Shown here piece after piece: positions 25,571-33,038 of a stretch of DNA of 33,038 nt. The stretch spans positions 1-33,038 of the forward strand of contig JAUZQU010000124.1 in the NCBI GenBank assembly GCA_030950835.1, read 5' to 3'. The position numbers were made by a program, and so were the translations under genes. How positions within the stretch are numbered: the first letter of the stretch is position 1; every line of letters starts with the position of its first letter. The notes below the pieces were generated by a model, which was not told the origin of the DNA, searched no databases, and worked only from the letters and a program-made list of their open reading frames with translations. Origin of the DNA: Mariprofundaceae bacterium. GTDB lineage: Bacteria > Pseudomonadota > Zetaproteobacteria > Mariprofundales > Mariprofundaceae.

Positions 25571-25834
25571 TTAGTCCTCAAATGAAAACTGCGAGAGGTC
25601 AGGCTTTCCCTTTACAGGTTTTTCCTTCTCACTCGCCCGTAAACGAGCTTGCTCGCGGGCCTGCTCAATCTCAGCAATCCCAGCTTCAAGACGATCCAGA
25701 AAGTCATACCAATACGCTGCCGGAATCGGTGAAATCACAGGATTCCTGAGCGAGCGGGCTTCCGCGAGCGCCTCACGAAGCTGCTTCAATCCATGCGCAA
25801 CCGTCACCTCCGTCCCTCCTCGCCTAGACCGCAT
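25571..25834 (-). CDS. Hypothetical protein
   Basis: 87-aa ORF tightly packed between the capsid and connector genes. Confidence 0.6.
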   Translation of the reverse strand: MRSRRGGTEVTVAHGLKQLREALAEARSLRNPVISPIPAAYWYDFLDRLEAGIAEIEQAREQARLRASEKEKPVKGKPDLSQFSFED

Positions 25835-26961
25835 TATGTTCCCGTGATGCTCGCACGAGCCATGCCTTCCTCATTGTACAATTCGACAGTGTACTCACCG
25901 ATAATCATTCCCTTCTCAGCATCGCCGGTCTTGGAGACAGGCTGGAATTGGAATGTCCTGCCTTGCAAGGGAACGACGTGAATACGGTTCGTCGAGATTG
26001 CAAACAAGGAGGAAGCTGGCATCCACCGAGACATCACGACACGCTGCGTGCCGTATGTTCCCTCATACGTATCAACCACGTTGCGGAAGGTCCCCTCTTG
26101 GTTTGTGACCCGTACGCGGGAACCCTGCAAGCTATCAATCTTCCGCTTGTGGATCGTATCAACCACCAACACATCAATATCGTTACCGCCTTGCGTCCAC
26201 GCGGACTCCACAACGTTCGCAATTAACGTATCCGAAAGCACGGCAATCGAGTGGATGTTGGTGGAAAGGAACGAACGCACGCCGCGCATGGTGCGGACAG
26301 CCGAAGAAGAGCCGATGGTGTTCCCTGAGAGAATGCTCAGGACCACAGCTTTCTCAAGTCCAACGACGGCTTCACGGAGACGCTTCGTCCGTTGATACGC
26401 AAGCTCATCGGCAATCCCGCCGAGGTTGCGGACGGCTTGACGAGAACCAGAGACGATCACGTCTTTCTTAAAGATCTGCATGTAATTGCTTCTCCGGACG
26501 CGACCAATCCCGATATCCTCGTCAACGTCGTCGCCTTCTAATGCCGCATCGGCGAGCACCGTAAACACACCACCTGTCCCCCAGGAGTTTGCGCTCGTTC
26601 CGCCAAACGCACGCTCAACCGTAATGGTGTTGCCTGAAATGACGGAAATCCGCATGTACTCCTGGCCGTCTGGATGGATGAGCAACTGCCCAACGAACAG
26701 CCGCTCAGCATCGCCGTTGGCGATCCCAATCTGCGTGTCAGCCGTTGTCGATGAGATCGCCGTTGATGCGGTGATGCTTTGAGGAGCTAAACTATCCTCC
26801 AACCACTCATGCAGCACGTTAAAACCTTCCCGCATGGGTGGCGTGAGGATATCAAGAAACGGTGTTTCAGACGGGGAAATCATCCCCACCTCTTCAGAGA
26901 CGTCCTCCGCTAACGACTGAAAGACGTTTGTGCCATAGATGGCAAGTCCATTAAAGGCCAT
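25834..26961 (-). CDS. Major capsid protein, SU10/DUF5309-like
   Basis: 375 aa. EEVGMISPSETPFLDILTP...SNYMQIFKKDVIVSGSRQAV..., GMIIGEYTVELYNEEGMARASI. Lies downstream of the scaffold-like gene. Confidence 0.88.
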   Translation of the reverse strand: MAFNGLAIYGTNVFQSLAEDVSEEVGMISPSETPFLDILTPPMREGFNVLHEWLEDSLAPQSITASTAISSTTADTQIGIANGDAERLFVGQLLIHPDGQEYMRISVISGNTITVERAFGGTSANSWGTGGVFTVLADAALEGDDVDEDIGIGRVRRSNYMQIFKKDVIVSGSRQAVRNLGGIADELAYQRTKRLREAVVGLEKAVVLSILSGNTIGSSSAVRTMRGVRSFLSTNIHSIAVLSDTLIANVVESAWTQGGNDIDVLVVDTIHKRKIDSLQGSRVRVTNQEGTFRNVVDTYEGTYGTQRVVMSRWMPASSLFAISTNRIHVVPLQGRTFQFQPVSKTGDAEKGMIIGEYTVELYNEEGMARASITGT

Positions 26962-26976
26962 CGTGTCCCTCCTTTG

Positions 26977-27903
26977 TTAGACAGGCTGACCTTGCTGACG
27001 AAGCGAGCGCTCCAACGCGGTCAGCTCTGTCTTCAACTTTGTCACCATCGCAATATCATTCGTATTTCCTGTGCGTTGTGCCAAGGCCCGAGCCTCATCC
27101 AGCTTCTGCCGAAGCGATTGCAGTTCGGCCGAAGCCGTCTGCGCACCAGGTCCTTGTTGATGTGTCCCACCGCTTCCCGTCTTGGTGGTTTTAGGTTTTC
27201 GTAAAAACGGAGGTAGCTCCTTAATCACACCTTCCTCAATTGTCGTGTCGAGGCCATCTTTCGTGGTATAAATCCACTGCTGTGTATCCTCGTCCCATCT
27301 GGTCTTATTCTTAAAATAGGGTAACGCAAAATCCACATCATAGACGTCAGCACGAGATAGCGCCGACGCAATGAGTGAATCACGCGCGGCTTCACGCCGC
27401 TCAATTTCCGCCTCAATGCGCTTCCGACGCTCCTCCTCAATCTGCCGCGTCAGCTCCTCTGTCCGTCGCATCATCTGGTCAAGCTGCCTGTGCAGGTCCC
27501 TGATTTGAGGGTTCTGTTGATCAGGCGCTTTCGTGAAACGACCAGAGGCATCACGTGGCGGTGTTGCACGGGTTGCATCGGCTGGCGGAGGTTGAGATGC
27601 CGCGTGCTGTTCCGTTGCCGGCGGAATCTCAGGCTCCGCAGTCTTGTGTTCAAAAAAGTCGTGAATACGTGATTGCAAGGCATCAAGCTGGTCGGTGAGC
27701 TTCTTCAACGCCTCACCTTGTGCTTTGACCTCTTCACGGAGAGCACGCTTGTTCTGCGCAACAATGTAATTCACTTGCTCCTGTGTGAAGAGTCTCTTAT
27801 CCCCGCTATCTTGCGGTGCCTCGGAAGATTGCAGATCACTTTGTTGGCCTTGACTCTCTTGTTGCGATTCGAGTGCGGCGTTTTGCGTGTCAAGTTCTGG
27901 CAT
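26977..27903 (-). CDS. Scaffold-like protein
   Basis: 308 aa. Gln/Glu/Arg-rich, coiled-coil-like, between portal and major capsid genes. Confidence 0.75.
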   Translation of the reverse strand: MPELDTQNAALESQQESQGQQSDLQSSEAPQDSGDKRLFTQEQVNYIVAQNKRALREEVKAQGEALKKLTDQLDALQSRIHDFFEHKTAEPEIPPATEQHAASQPPPADATRATPPRDASGRFTKAPDQQNPQIRDLHRQLDQMMRRTEELTRQIEEERRKRIEAEIERREAARDSLIASALSRADVYDVDFALPYFKNKTRWDEDTQQWIYTTKDGLDTTIEEGVIKELPPFLRKPKTTKTGSGGTHQQGPGAQTASAELQSLRQKLDEARALAQRTGNTNDIAMVTKLKTELTALERSLRQQGQPV

Positions 27904-27906
27904 ACA

Positions 27907-29475
27907 TTAACCTCCTTGTTGGGGAGTCTGCTGGACCCCTTGATCGGGTTGAGAAAACTGCTGTTGCTCAAAGAAAAACCGTTGCGCTGTCGTTTGCGCA
28001 ATTTCTTGCGCGACTTGAGCTTTGACAGCATCATCTTCCTTGTAGAGGAATTTGTTGGCAAGCTTCGTCCGCATAATTCGTGCAAAGGACACCGACTTGA
28101 TCTCTTCCACGGCACGGGAAAGCGTCGTCAATTCCTCATCAAATAGTTCAATCCCAAACTCTTCAGGATAGTCAATCGTCCCTCGCCACTCCTCATTCAA
28201 CCAGGCTGCCCACAGGCGGTGGATCTGCTGTTCCGCGTTCTCCAGCACCAACGCTTGCTCAGCCAGTGCTTGATTGGTTTCGTTAAAGTCGAAGGCATGA
28301 GAGACACCTGATTGACCTCGTGTTGGGTTAAGCGTCCCGCCAAGATGTGCCAGCGTGAACATCTCGGTTTTGAGCCGATCTATAGATTCGAGAATCATTT
28401 GAGCCGGCGCTGTTGGCGTGGCGATAAATTGCGGAGGAATATTGCCCGTGTACTCTAAAACGTTATTCGAGCCAATGATCACGTCCGTCGACTCGTCAGC
28501 CACGTCTTTATGCAACGTCAGGATCGACATGACTTTCTGATGCAATTCCTCGTCAAGCAACGATGTCCATTGGTATATCGCCACGTTGATCCCGCTGAGG
28601 TCAGTGAGAGCGGAAATCCCACAGCCTGGATCAAGACTACTTGGTTCACGAACGACAAGAACAACAGGTACTTCACCGAGCGGATTTGGCCCCTCGTCAA
28701 TCAGATTGACCTCTTTTCCGCGGATCTCATGCAAAAACCACTGCGTGCGTGTCCACGTCCGCACACGTTGAGCCTTCATCGTTGCCTTCATCGGGAGGGC
28801 GGATGACGTATACGGAGATGACCGAGGAAGCTGAACCGATGAGCTGACCAGCTCCGGTGAAAACGGGTCTTCTTGATCGGGAGCATCCTCCTTCCACCGT
28901 ATCCATAAAAACCGACCCGCCGCATCCTGCGCCCAATTGATTACCCGCGGAGGATCAACGGTGTACAAATACGGACGCAGACCAAATGCCAACCTGTCAG
29001 CTTCCGTCAGCAACGTCTCCGTCAGACGAGGCATATCAACCACGACATACACATGCCCGAAGATGTTCATCCTGCGGTGGACGAACTTCTTCATAAAATT
29101 GTTCATGTCGTGACCCTTGCCATCCACGTCTCGATAGAACTCTTGAAGCTCATCTGGCGTAACTGGAACGCCGCCGGTCCCCGAGATACGATCCGCCGAA
29201 CGAACAGGCGGGCGGTTGTAGATAAACGCCGAATAAATATCAATAATCGGCTGGCAGAAATTGAGATAATACGTACGCTGCTTACGACGCAAAAACGAGC
29301 TTTCATGCTCACGCTGGTGCTGGACAAGCAGATCACGAACCCGTATCCCGCCCTCGTAGACACGAAGAAAGGTATCCCAGCGCGCTTGCAAGCGCGTCAC
29401 GCAATCATGCTCAGCCAGCAGAATCGCCGCGAGATCAGGCTTGGTATTCGGTCGAGTCAACACAAGAGGCGGCAT
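27907..29475 (-). CDS. Portal protein
   Basis: 522 aa. RKQRTYYLNFCQPIIDIYSAFIYNRPPVR...LTDLSGINVAIYQWTSLLDEELHQKVMSIL. Synteny agrees. Confidence 0.85.
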   Translation of the reverse strand: MPPLVLTRPNTKPDLAAILLAEHDCVTRLQARWDTFLRVYEGGIRVRDLLVQHQREHESSFLRRKQRTYYLNFCQPIIDIYSAFIYNRPPVRSADRISGTGGVPVTPDELQEFYRDVDGKGHDMNNFMKKFVHRRMNIFGHVYVVVDMPRLTETLLTEADRLAFGLRPYLYTVDPPRVINWAQDAAGRFLWIRWKEDAPDQEDPFSPELVSSSVQLPRSSPYTSSALPMKATMKAQRVRTWTRTQWFLHEIRGKEVNLIDEGPNPLGEVPVVLVVREPSSLDPGCGISALTDLSGINVAIYQWTSLLDEELHQKVMSILTLHKDVADESTDVIIGSNNVLEYTGNIPPQFIATPTAPAQMILESIDRLKTEMFTLAHLGGTLNPTRGQSGVSHAFDFNETNQALAEQALVLENAEQQIHRLWAAWLNEEWRGTIDYPEEFGIELFDEELTTLSRAVEEIKSVSFARIMRTKLANKFLYKEDDAVKAQVAQEIAQTTAQRFFFEQQQFSQPDQGVQQTPQQGG

Positions 29476-29478
29476 GCA

Positions 29479-29802
29479 TCATCTCCTGCGCATCTCTGGA
29501 CGAGCGCCCGTTCTCAGCCACTGACGATGATGGGTGTTGCACAAGCCCTTGGCGTGATGGGGACGACGGCAGAGACGGGCTTGGCACAGCATAAACTTCC
29601 TTCTGTGCAGAGCTACATGATCACGCAATGGCATCACGGCCAAGTTGCGTAAGCGATTATCCATCTTTTTCTCGTTTTTATGATGAACAACCTCATCAGG
29701 ACGCAGACGCCGTCCTAAGCGCTGCTCCAGCAGTATGCGATGCTCAGCACGGGCCTGCTGAAGATCACGGTCCCAGACGATATGATGACGGTCATCACTC
29801 AT
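29479..29802 (-). CDS. HNH endonuclease with Cys/His C-terminal motif
   Basis: 107 aa. HRILLEQRLGRRLRPDEVVHHKNEKKMDNRLRNLAVMPLRDHVALHRR, then CQARLCRRPHHAKGLCNTHHRQWLRTG. Confidence 0.9.
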   Translation of the reverse strand: MSDDRHHIVWDRDLQQARAEHRILLEQRLGRRLRPDEVVHHKNEKKMDNRLRNLAVMPLRDHVALHRRKFMLCQARLCRRPHHAKGLCNTHHRQWLRTGARPEMRRR

Positions 29803-29813
29803 AATCGGACAAC

Positions 29814-30038
29814 TTAGCGTCTGCGCTTTGCACGCTCACGAGCAATCATGCGCTTGACAGCCTTCGAGAACACACGCACGAATGGACGTTTTCCCTCGCG
29901 AATGCGTTTGCGCAAGTTCTTGAAAAACTGAATTTGCTTTTCACGCTTCGCCACGCGAGCCTTTGTTCCGACTGCCAACACGCGATGCCGGCGCTTGCTG
30001 ATCAAAGCAAATTTTCCTGAATCCAGCTTCACGATCAT
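29814..30038 (-). CDS. Highly basic small protein
   Basis: 74 aa. KFALISKRRHRVLAVGTKARVAKREKQIQFFKNLRKRI resembles a short domain seen in other phage proteins. Confidence 0.65.
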   Translation of the reverse strand: MIVKLDSGKFALISKRRHRVLAVGTKARVAKREKQIQFFKNLRKRIREGKRPFVRVFSKAVKRMIARERAKRRR

Positions 30039-30223
30039 GTGCGAAAAGCCCTCTGTAATGCACGTTTCATCACGTGCCGCGTTTCACGCATTTTAGCTCG
30101 TTTCGTAATTATACGTGATTTCCCTATGCGTTTTGAACGCCTCCCCGACAGAGCCATCTTCATCTGGCGGATCTGACGCTTTAACCGCTTCCGCTCAGCT
30201 GGCGTATGATAGTGCAGCGCCAT
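30035..30223 (-). CDS. Highly basic small protein
   Basis: 62 aa, ATGA-type overlap with the next gene. Very Lys/Arg-rich, no family recognised. Confidence 0.6.
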   Translation of the reverse strand: MALHYHTPAERKRLKRQIRQMKMALSGRRSKRIGKSRIITKRAKMRETRHVMKRALQRAFRT

Positions 30224-30225
30224 GA

Positions 30226-31236
30226 CTAATCCCTCCTTCCGTCAGGACCATAGCGACGACGGCGGACAATCCAGCCTTTCTTGGCAGCACGCGACCGTTC
30301 CGCCGATGTCTGAAGACCCCTGACTTTTTTCATGCGAAACACTTTCTCGCGGAAAAACTTGGCAATACGCTCTCTCCGACGCTTGGGGAAAAACTTCTTT
30401 GGCCGACCTGGGCGGAGCTTCACACCAAGAGCGCGGTCAACACGCTCACCAGCCCGCTTAAGCTTCTCTCCTGCCACAACAAGGGTCGACCCTGGCGTCG
30501 ATCGTGATCGATCGCGGGGACGAGCTTCAGCAGGGAACCGTCGAGCAATAGCTGTCACCAGCGCACCACCGCCAAGCACAACAAGACCTTTCGCCGTCAA
30601 TCTGGCAAGCTTCATGCGCCGAAGTTCTGGAGAGAGCGGCTTTTTCTTAATGTCCTGAAATGTCCTGACGGTCTCCTTGAGCACATTCACCGTTCCCCGC
30701 TTGCGAAAGATAAAATCAAGCGGATCGGTGCGAACGAACTCCTTGCCAAGACTCGCACGGACGCCCCGAACAAACGATGCAGCTCCCTCAAAACGCCGAG
30801 CAACACGACGGGAAATACGGACCTTGCGCCCGAACAGACGGAAGATCCGCATAGGTTCGACACGTTCCGGACGCTTGAAAATCTTCCGAAGATCGATACG
30901 TGCTCGGACCTCACGGGATGGACGGAACGGCCGTGTAAGCACCAATCGCCGGAACGGACGACGACGGACAGGAGACTCTGCAAGCGTCCGGACAACACGC
31001 CGCGGATTACGGAAAACCGGTGACCCGACCGTTTTGGGTACAGCACGGCGTACAATCCGCCCGTTTTCTACGCGCGTGACGATCGTTTGCGTCTTTTTGA
31101 GGAACTTACCCGTCGCCGGATCTTTCAGACGCTTCGGAGCGGCCTTGCGCACGCTTTGATCCGGCGATTCCTTGAGCGCCTTCGACACCTTGCGTGGTGT
31201 GCCCACGCGCCTGCGTTGCTTCTTCGGCTCGGCCAT
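30226..31236 (-). CDS. Large, very basic hypothetical protein with one hydrophobic segment
   Basis: 336 aa, Arg/Lys-rich almost throughout. One hydrophobic stretch, GLVVLGGGALVTAIA. Confidence 0.7.
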   Translation of the reverse strand: MAEPKKQRRRVGTPRKVSKALKESPDQSVRKAAPKRLKDPATGKFLKKTQTIVTRVENGRIVRRAVPKTVGSPVFRNPRRVVRTLAESPVRRRPFRRLVLTRPFRPSREVRARIDLRKIFKRPERVEPMRIFRLFGRKVRISRRVARRFEGAASFVRGVRASLGKEFVRTDPLDFIFRKRGTVNVLKETVRTFQDIKKKPLSPELRRMKLARLTAKGLVVLGGGALVTAIARRFPAEARPRDRSRSTPGSTLVVAGEKLKRAGERVDRALGVKLRPGRPKKFFPKRRRERIAKFFREKVFRMKKVRGLQTSAERSRAAKKGWIVRRRRYGPDGRRD

Positions 31237-31239
31237 CGT

Positions 31240-31557
31240 TTATGCCAATTTTGCTCGAACGGTTAAGCGAAATGGAATGAGCTGCGTGATGACAAATCCT
31301 GAAGCATCGGTGATCTCAACTTCCGCATGAAGCTCACCGTCTACCAGGTCACCCGCAGCAAATTGATACTCGGCCACACCGCCCGCCGCGTCTGTAATGG
31401 ACATCGTCTTCGCCTGCACAGCTTGCCCATTGATGCTGTAACGCAGCGTGACGGTTGCACCTGAAAGAGAAATGACCGCATTCGTGTCTGCGTTTTTGCA
31501 CGTCACCACGAGCTTGCTGCCCGTGTCGGATGCGACAAAATCATAGTGAGAGGACAT
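31240..31557 (-). CDS. BppU N-terminal-like / Ig-like baseplate or fibre protein
   Basis: 105 aa. LVVTCKNADTNAVISLSGATVTLRYSINGQAVQAKTMSITDAAGGVAEYQFAAGDLVDGELHAEVEI. Confidence 0.55.
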   Translation of the reverse strand: MSSHYDFVASDTGSKLVVTCKNADTNAVISLSGATVTLRYSINGQAVQAKTMSITDAAGGVAEYQFAAGDLVDGELHAEVEITDASGFVITQLIPFRLTVRAKLA

Positions 31558-31563
31558 GTGTCA

Positions 31564-32166
31564 TTACGCCCACGTAATATCCAAGGCTCCTGCGGCAAAC
31601 TTGGGTGCGGGGTCTCCATTATTCACGGTCTTGGCCGTTCCCAAGTTTCCGTAGAGCAGCATATCCCCACCCGTTGAACGGGTCAGAATCGCCGTCGCCA
31701 CGATACTGCCCCAGTTGGCCGTCGGAGCTGGAAAAACAATGTCATTGGCATTATCCGTCAATCCATTACCGGCTGAAGCCGCATTCCAATTCGTATCAGA
31801 CGGGTTGTACAGCACACGCGCATAGCTTCCACCGGAGACCTCTGTGCCCCCACCGGTCTCCCCAGGAGCTGCCGTGTATAACGCCACGTAGAGAGGACGC
31901 TTCGGGACGCCCACGGCAATGGCTTGCCATGTCACGGTGTTGTCCGCTGTCTCATCACCAAGATTTGCCGTGTTCCACGTCGGCTCCGTAGACCCAGACG
32001 TACCAGCTGCCACACACTGGAAGAGCCGATTGTTCCATGTCGTCGGACGAACGATGTCCCCGACAGCATATGCTGTGCTCGCCGCCCAGGCATTAACAGT
32101 GAGAAGACCTGTCCGAAACAGGTGCGTGATCATCTGGTTCTCAAAATAGTCAGTCAGCTGCGACAT
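31564..32166 (-). CDS. Fibre-like protein with carbohydrate-binding-module-like N-terminal domain
   Basis: 200 aa. WAASTAYAVGDIVRPTTWNNRLFQCVAAGTSGSTEPTW and YVALYTAAPGETGGGTEVSGGSYARV. Confidence 0.65.
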   Translation of the reverse strand: MSQLTDYFENQMITHLFRTGLLTVNAWAASTAYAVGDIVRPTTWNNRLFQCVAAGTSGSTEPTWNTANLGDETADNTVTWQAIAVGVPKRPLYVALYTAAPGETGGGTEVSGGSYARVLYNPSDTNWNAASAGNGLTDNANDIVFPAPTANWGSIVATAILTRSTGGDMLLYGNLGTAKTVNNGDPAPKFAAGALDITWA

Positions 32167-32179
32167 GCTTCACCCTCCG

Positions 32180-32533
32180 TTACGAAACACGTGTGTGAAA
32201 GTGCACCACAGCGGTTGGTATCGTACCACGATACCATTGCTGTGCTCTTTTATAGTCACCATCAGAAAAGCGTAAGGGCCAGTATTGCAAAGCTTCTCCG
32301 TACCTGACAACAAGAAGCGCAATCAGGTACGAATCGTAGATATTCTGCCAAACCTGCACAAGAGGCCCGTACTTCGTCACCATCTGAGCCTGCCACTCGA
32401 CAAACTCAGGAGCAATCTCCATTGCCTGAAGATGCTCATCATAGGCCGCACGGCGTAAGGCCAGAAGGTCCTGATACGGCATGGCGGCCTCTTCTTCGCG
32501 TGTCATCATCAATAACTCAGCCTTTTTGGACAT
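32180..32533 (-). CDS. Hypothetical protein
   Basis: 118-aa ORF in the operon strand (GTG at 32536, more likely ATG at 32533). No family recognised. Confidence 0.6.
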   Translation of the reverse strand: MSKKAELLMMTREEEAAMPYQDLLALRRAAYDEHLQAMEIAPEFVEWQAQMVTKYGPLVQVWQNIYDSYLIALLVVRYGEALQYWPLRFSDGDYKRAQQWYRGTIPTAVVHFHTRVS

Positions 32534-32554
32534 CACATGCCTCCTTCTACCGCA

Positions 32555-33038
32555 CTAGAACGTTGCTGTGACAGCATGCGTCTGTGAGAACGTTGCTGTG
32601 AGATATAAGACAAGAATAATCTCGTCAGCCAGACCAGCGGGCATAAACATCGCCGTGGCCGTGAGAGCACTGACAAGGTTGATCGCTGTCTCAAGATCTG
32701 CCGCTGTCTCAACCGCGGCCGAAATGGCCGCGTCAAAAAGAACTGGAAGGAGCAATTGTGCCGATACACTAGCCGATGCCACAATCGACGTATCAAGCAC
32801 GATAGCTGTAGCAAGCTGACTTCCAAGCATGCATGTGCCTGAGAACTGCGAGTCAAATACAACCTGCGTGCTAAGTTCAGCTCCGGTTCCGAGAGACACA
32901 GGAAGACTTGACGTCAGCGCTATGCTCGTTGTCAGCGAGGGCTGCGGCAGTGTTCCTGACACCGCAAGCACGCTATCCAAGAGAATCTGCGTGGTGAGGT
33001 CGGATGCGAATGCCCCAGAGACGCCGATTCCTGCGTCA
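32555..33038 (-). CDS. Partial repeat protein with about 20-residue degenerate repeats, truncated by the window edge
   Basis: The frame stays open upstream of the called TTG start (32980) to the window end. It reads DAGIGVSGAFASDLTTQILLDSVLAVSGTL..., with repeats ending in LDS/LTS/FDS/LDT/FDA/LVS. Confidence 0.7.
   Translation of the reverse strand, partial: DAGIGVSGAFASDLTTQILLDSVLAVSGTLPQPSLTTSIALTSSLPVSLGTGAELSTQVVFDSQFSGTCMLGSQLATAIVLDTSIVASASVSAQLLLPVLFDAAISAAVETAADLETAINLVSALTATAMFMPAGLADEIILVLYLTATFSQTHAVTATF

Noticed and set aside
32533-32862. 109-aa minus-strand ORF overlapping the repeat protein
   Set aside because: Alternative frame of the 20-residue repeat protein; Arg/Leu/Ser-rich shadow sequence.
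1-33038. CRISPR arrays, tRNAs, rRNA, IS elements, integrase, terminase
   Set aside because: None recognised by eye; no regularly spaced repeats or transposase motifs were seen. A tool-based search would be needed to exclude small or degenerate cases.

Overview
This window is the structural module of a tailed, siphovirus-like phage or prophage, followed by an accessory module. Essentially every credible gene is on the minus strand, so transcription runs from high to low coordinates. In transcription order: a repeat protein cut by the right edge, small fibre/baseplate-like and very basic proteins, an HNH endonuclease, portal, scaffold-like protein, SU10-like (DUF5309-like) major capsid protein, head completion proteins, a 1022-aa GT4-methyltransferase-GT2 fusion, tail terminator and tube, a tail assembly chaperone with a -1 frameshift, a 1587-aa tape measure, DUF2460-like, gpL-like and NlpC/P60 (gpK-like) tip proteins, a 1810-aa gpJ-like tip protein and a tail-fibre-like protein. 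The accessory end then carries a cupin, an aspartyl/asparaginyl beta-hydroxylase-like dioxygenase, PurM, a Ro60/TROVE protein (Rsr) and two diverged paralogous unknown proteins. The most interesting signals are: (1) a roughly 265-nt non-coding gap directly upstream of rsr that can fold into several hairpins, ending in a two-tier stem plus U-tract, which is a strong candidate for a phage Y RNA; (2) a consensus TTGACA-N17-TATACT promoter overlapping the purM stop codon, followed within about 75 nt by an intrinsic terminator, giving an attenuator or sRNA upstream of the 118-aa/rsr genes; (3) a canonical T TTT TTG slippery site in the tail chaperone gene; (4) a trifunctional sugar-transfer/methylation fusion inside the head-tail gene block. 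No terminase, integrase, tRNA or CRISPR array was recognised. All family calls come from motifs read by eye; no database search was run.
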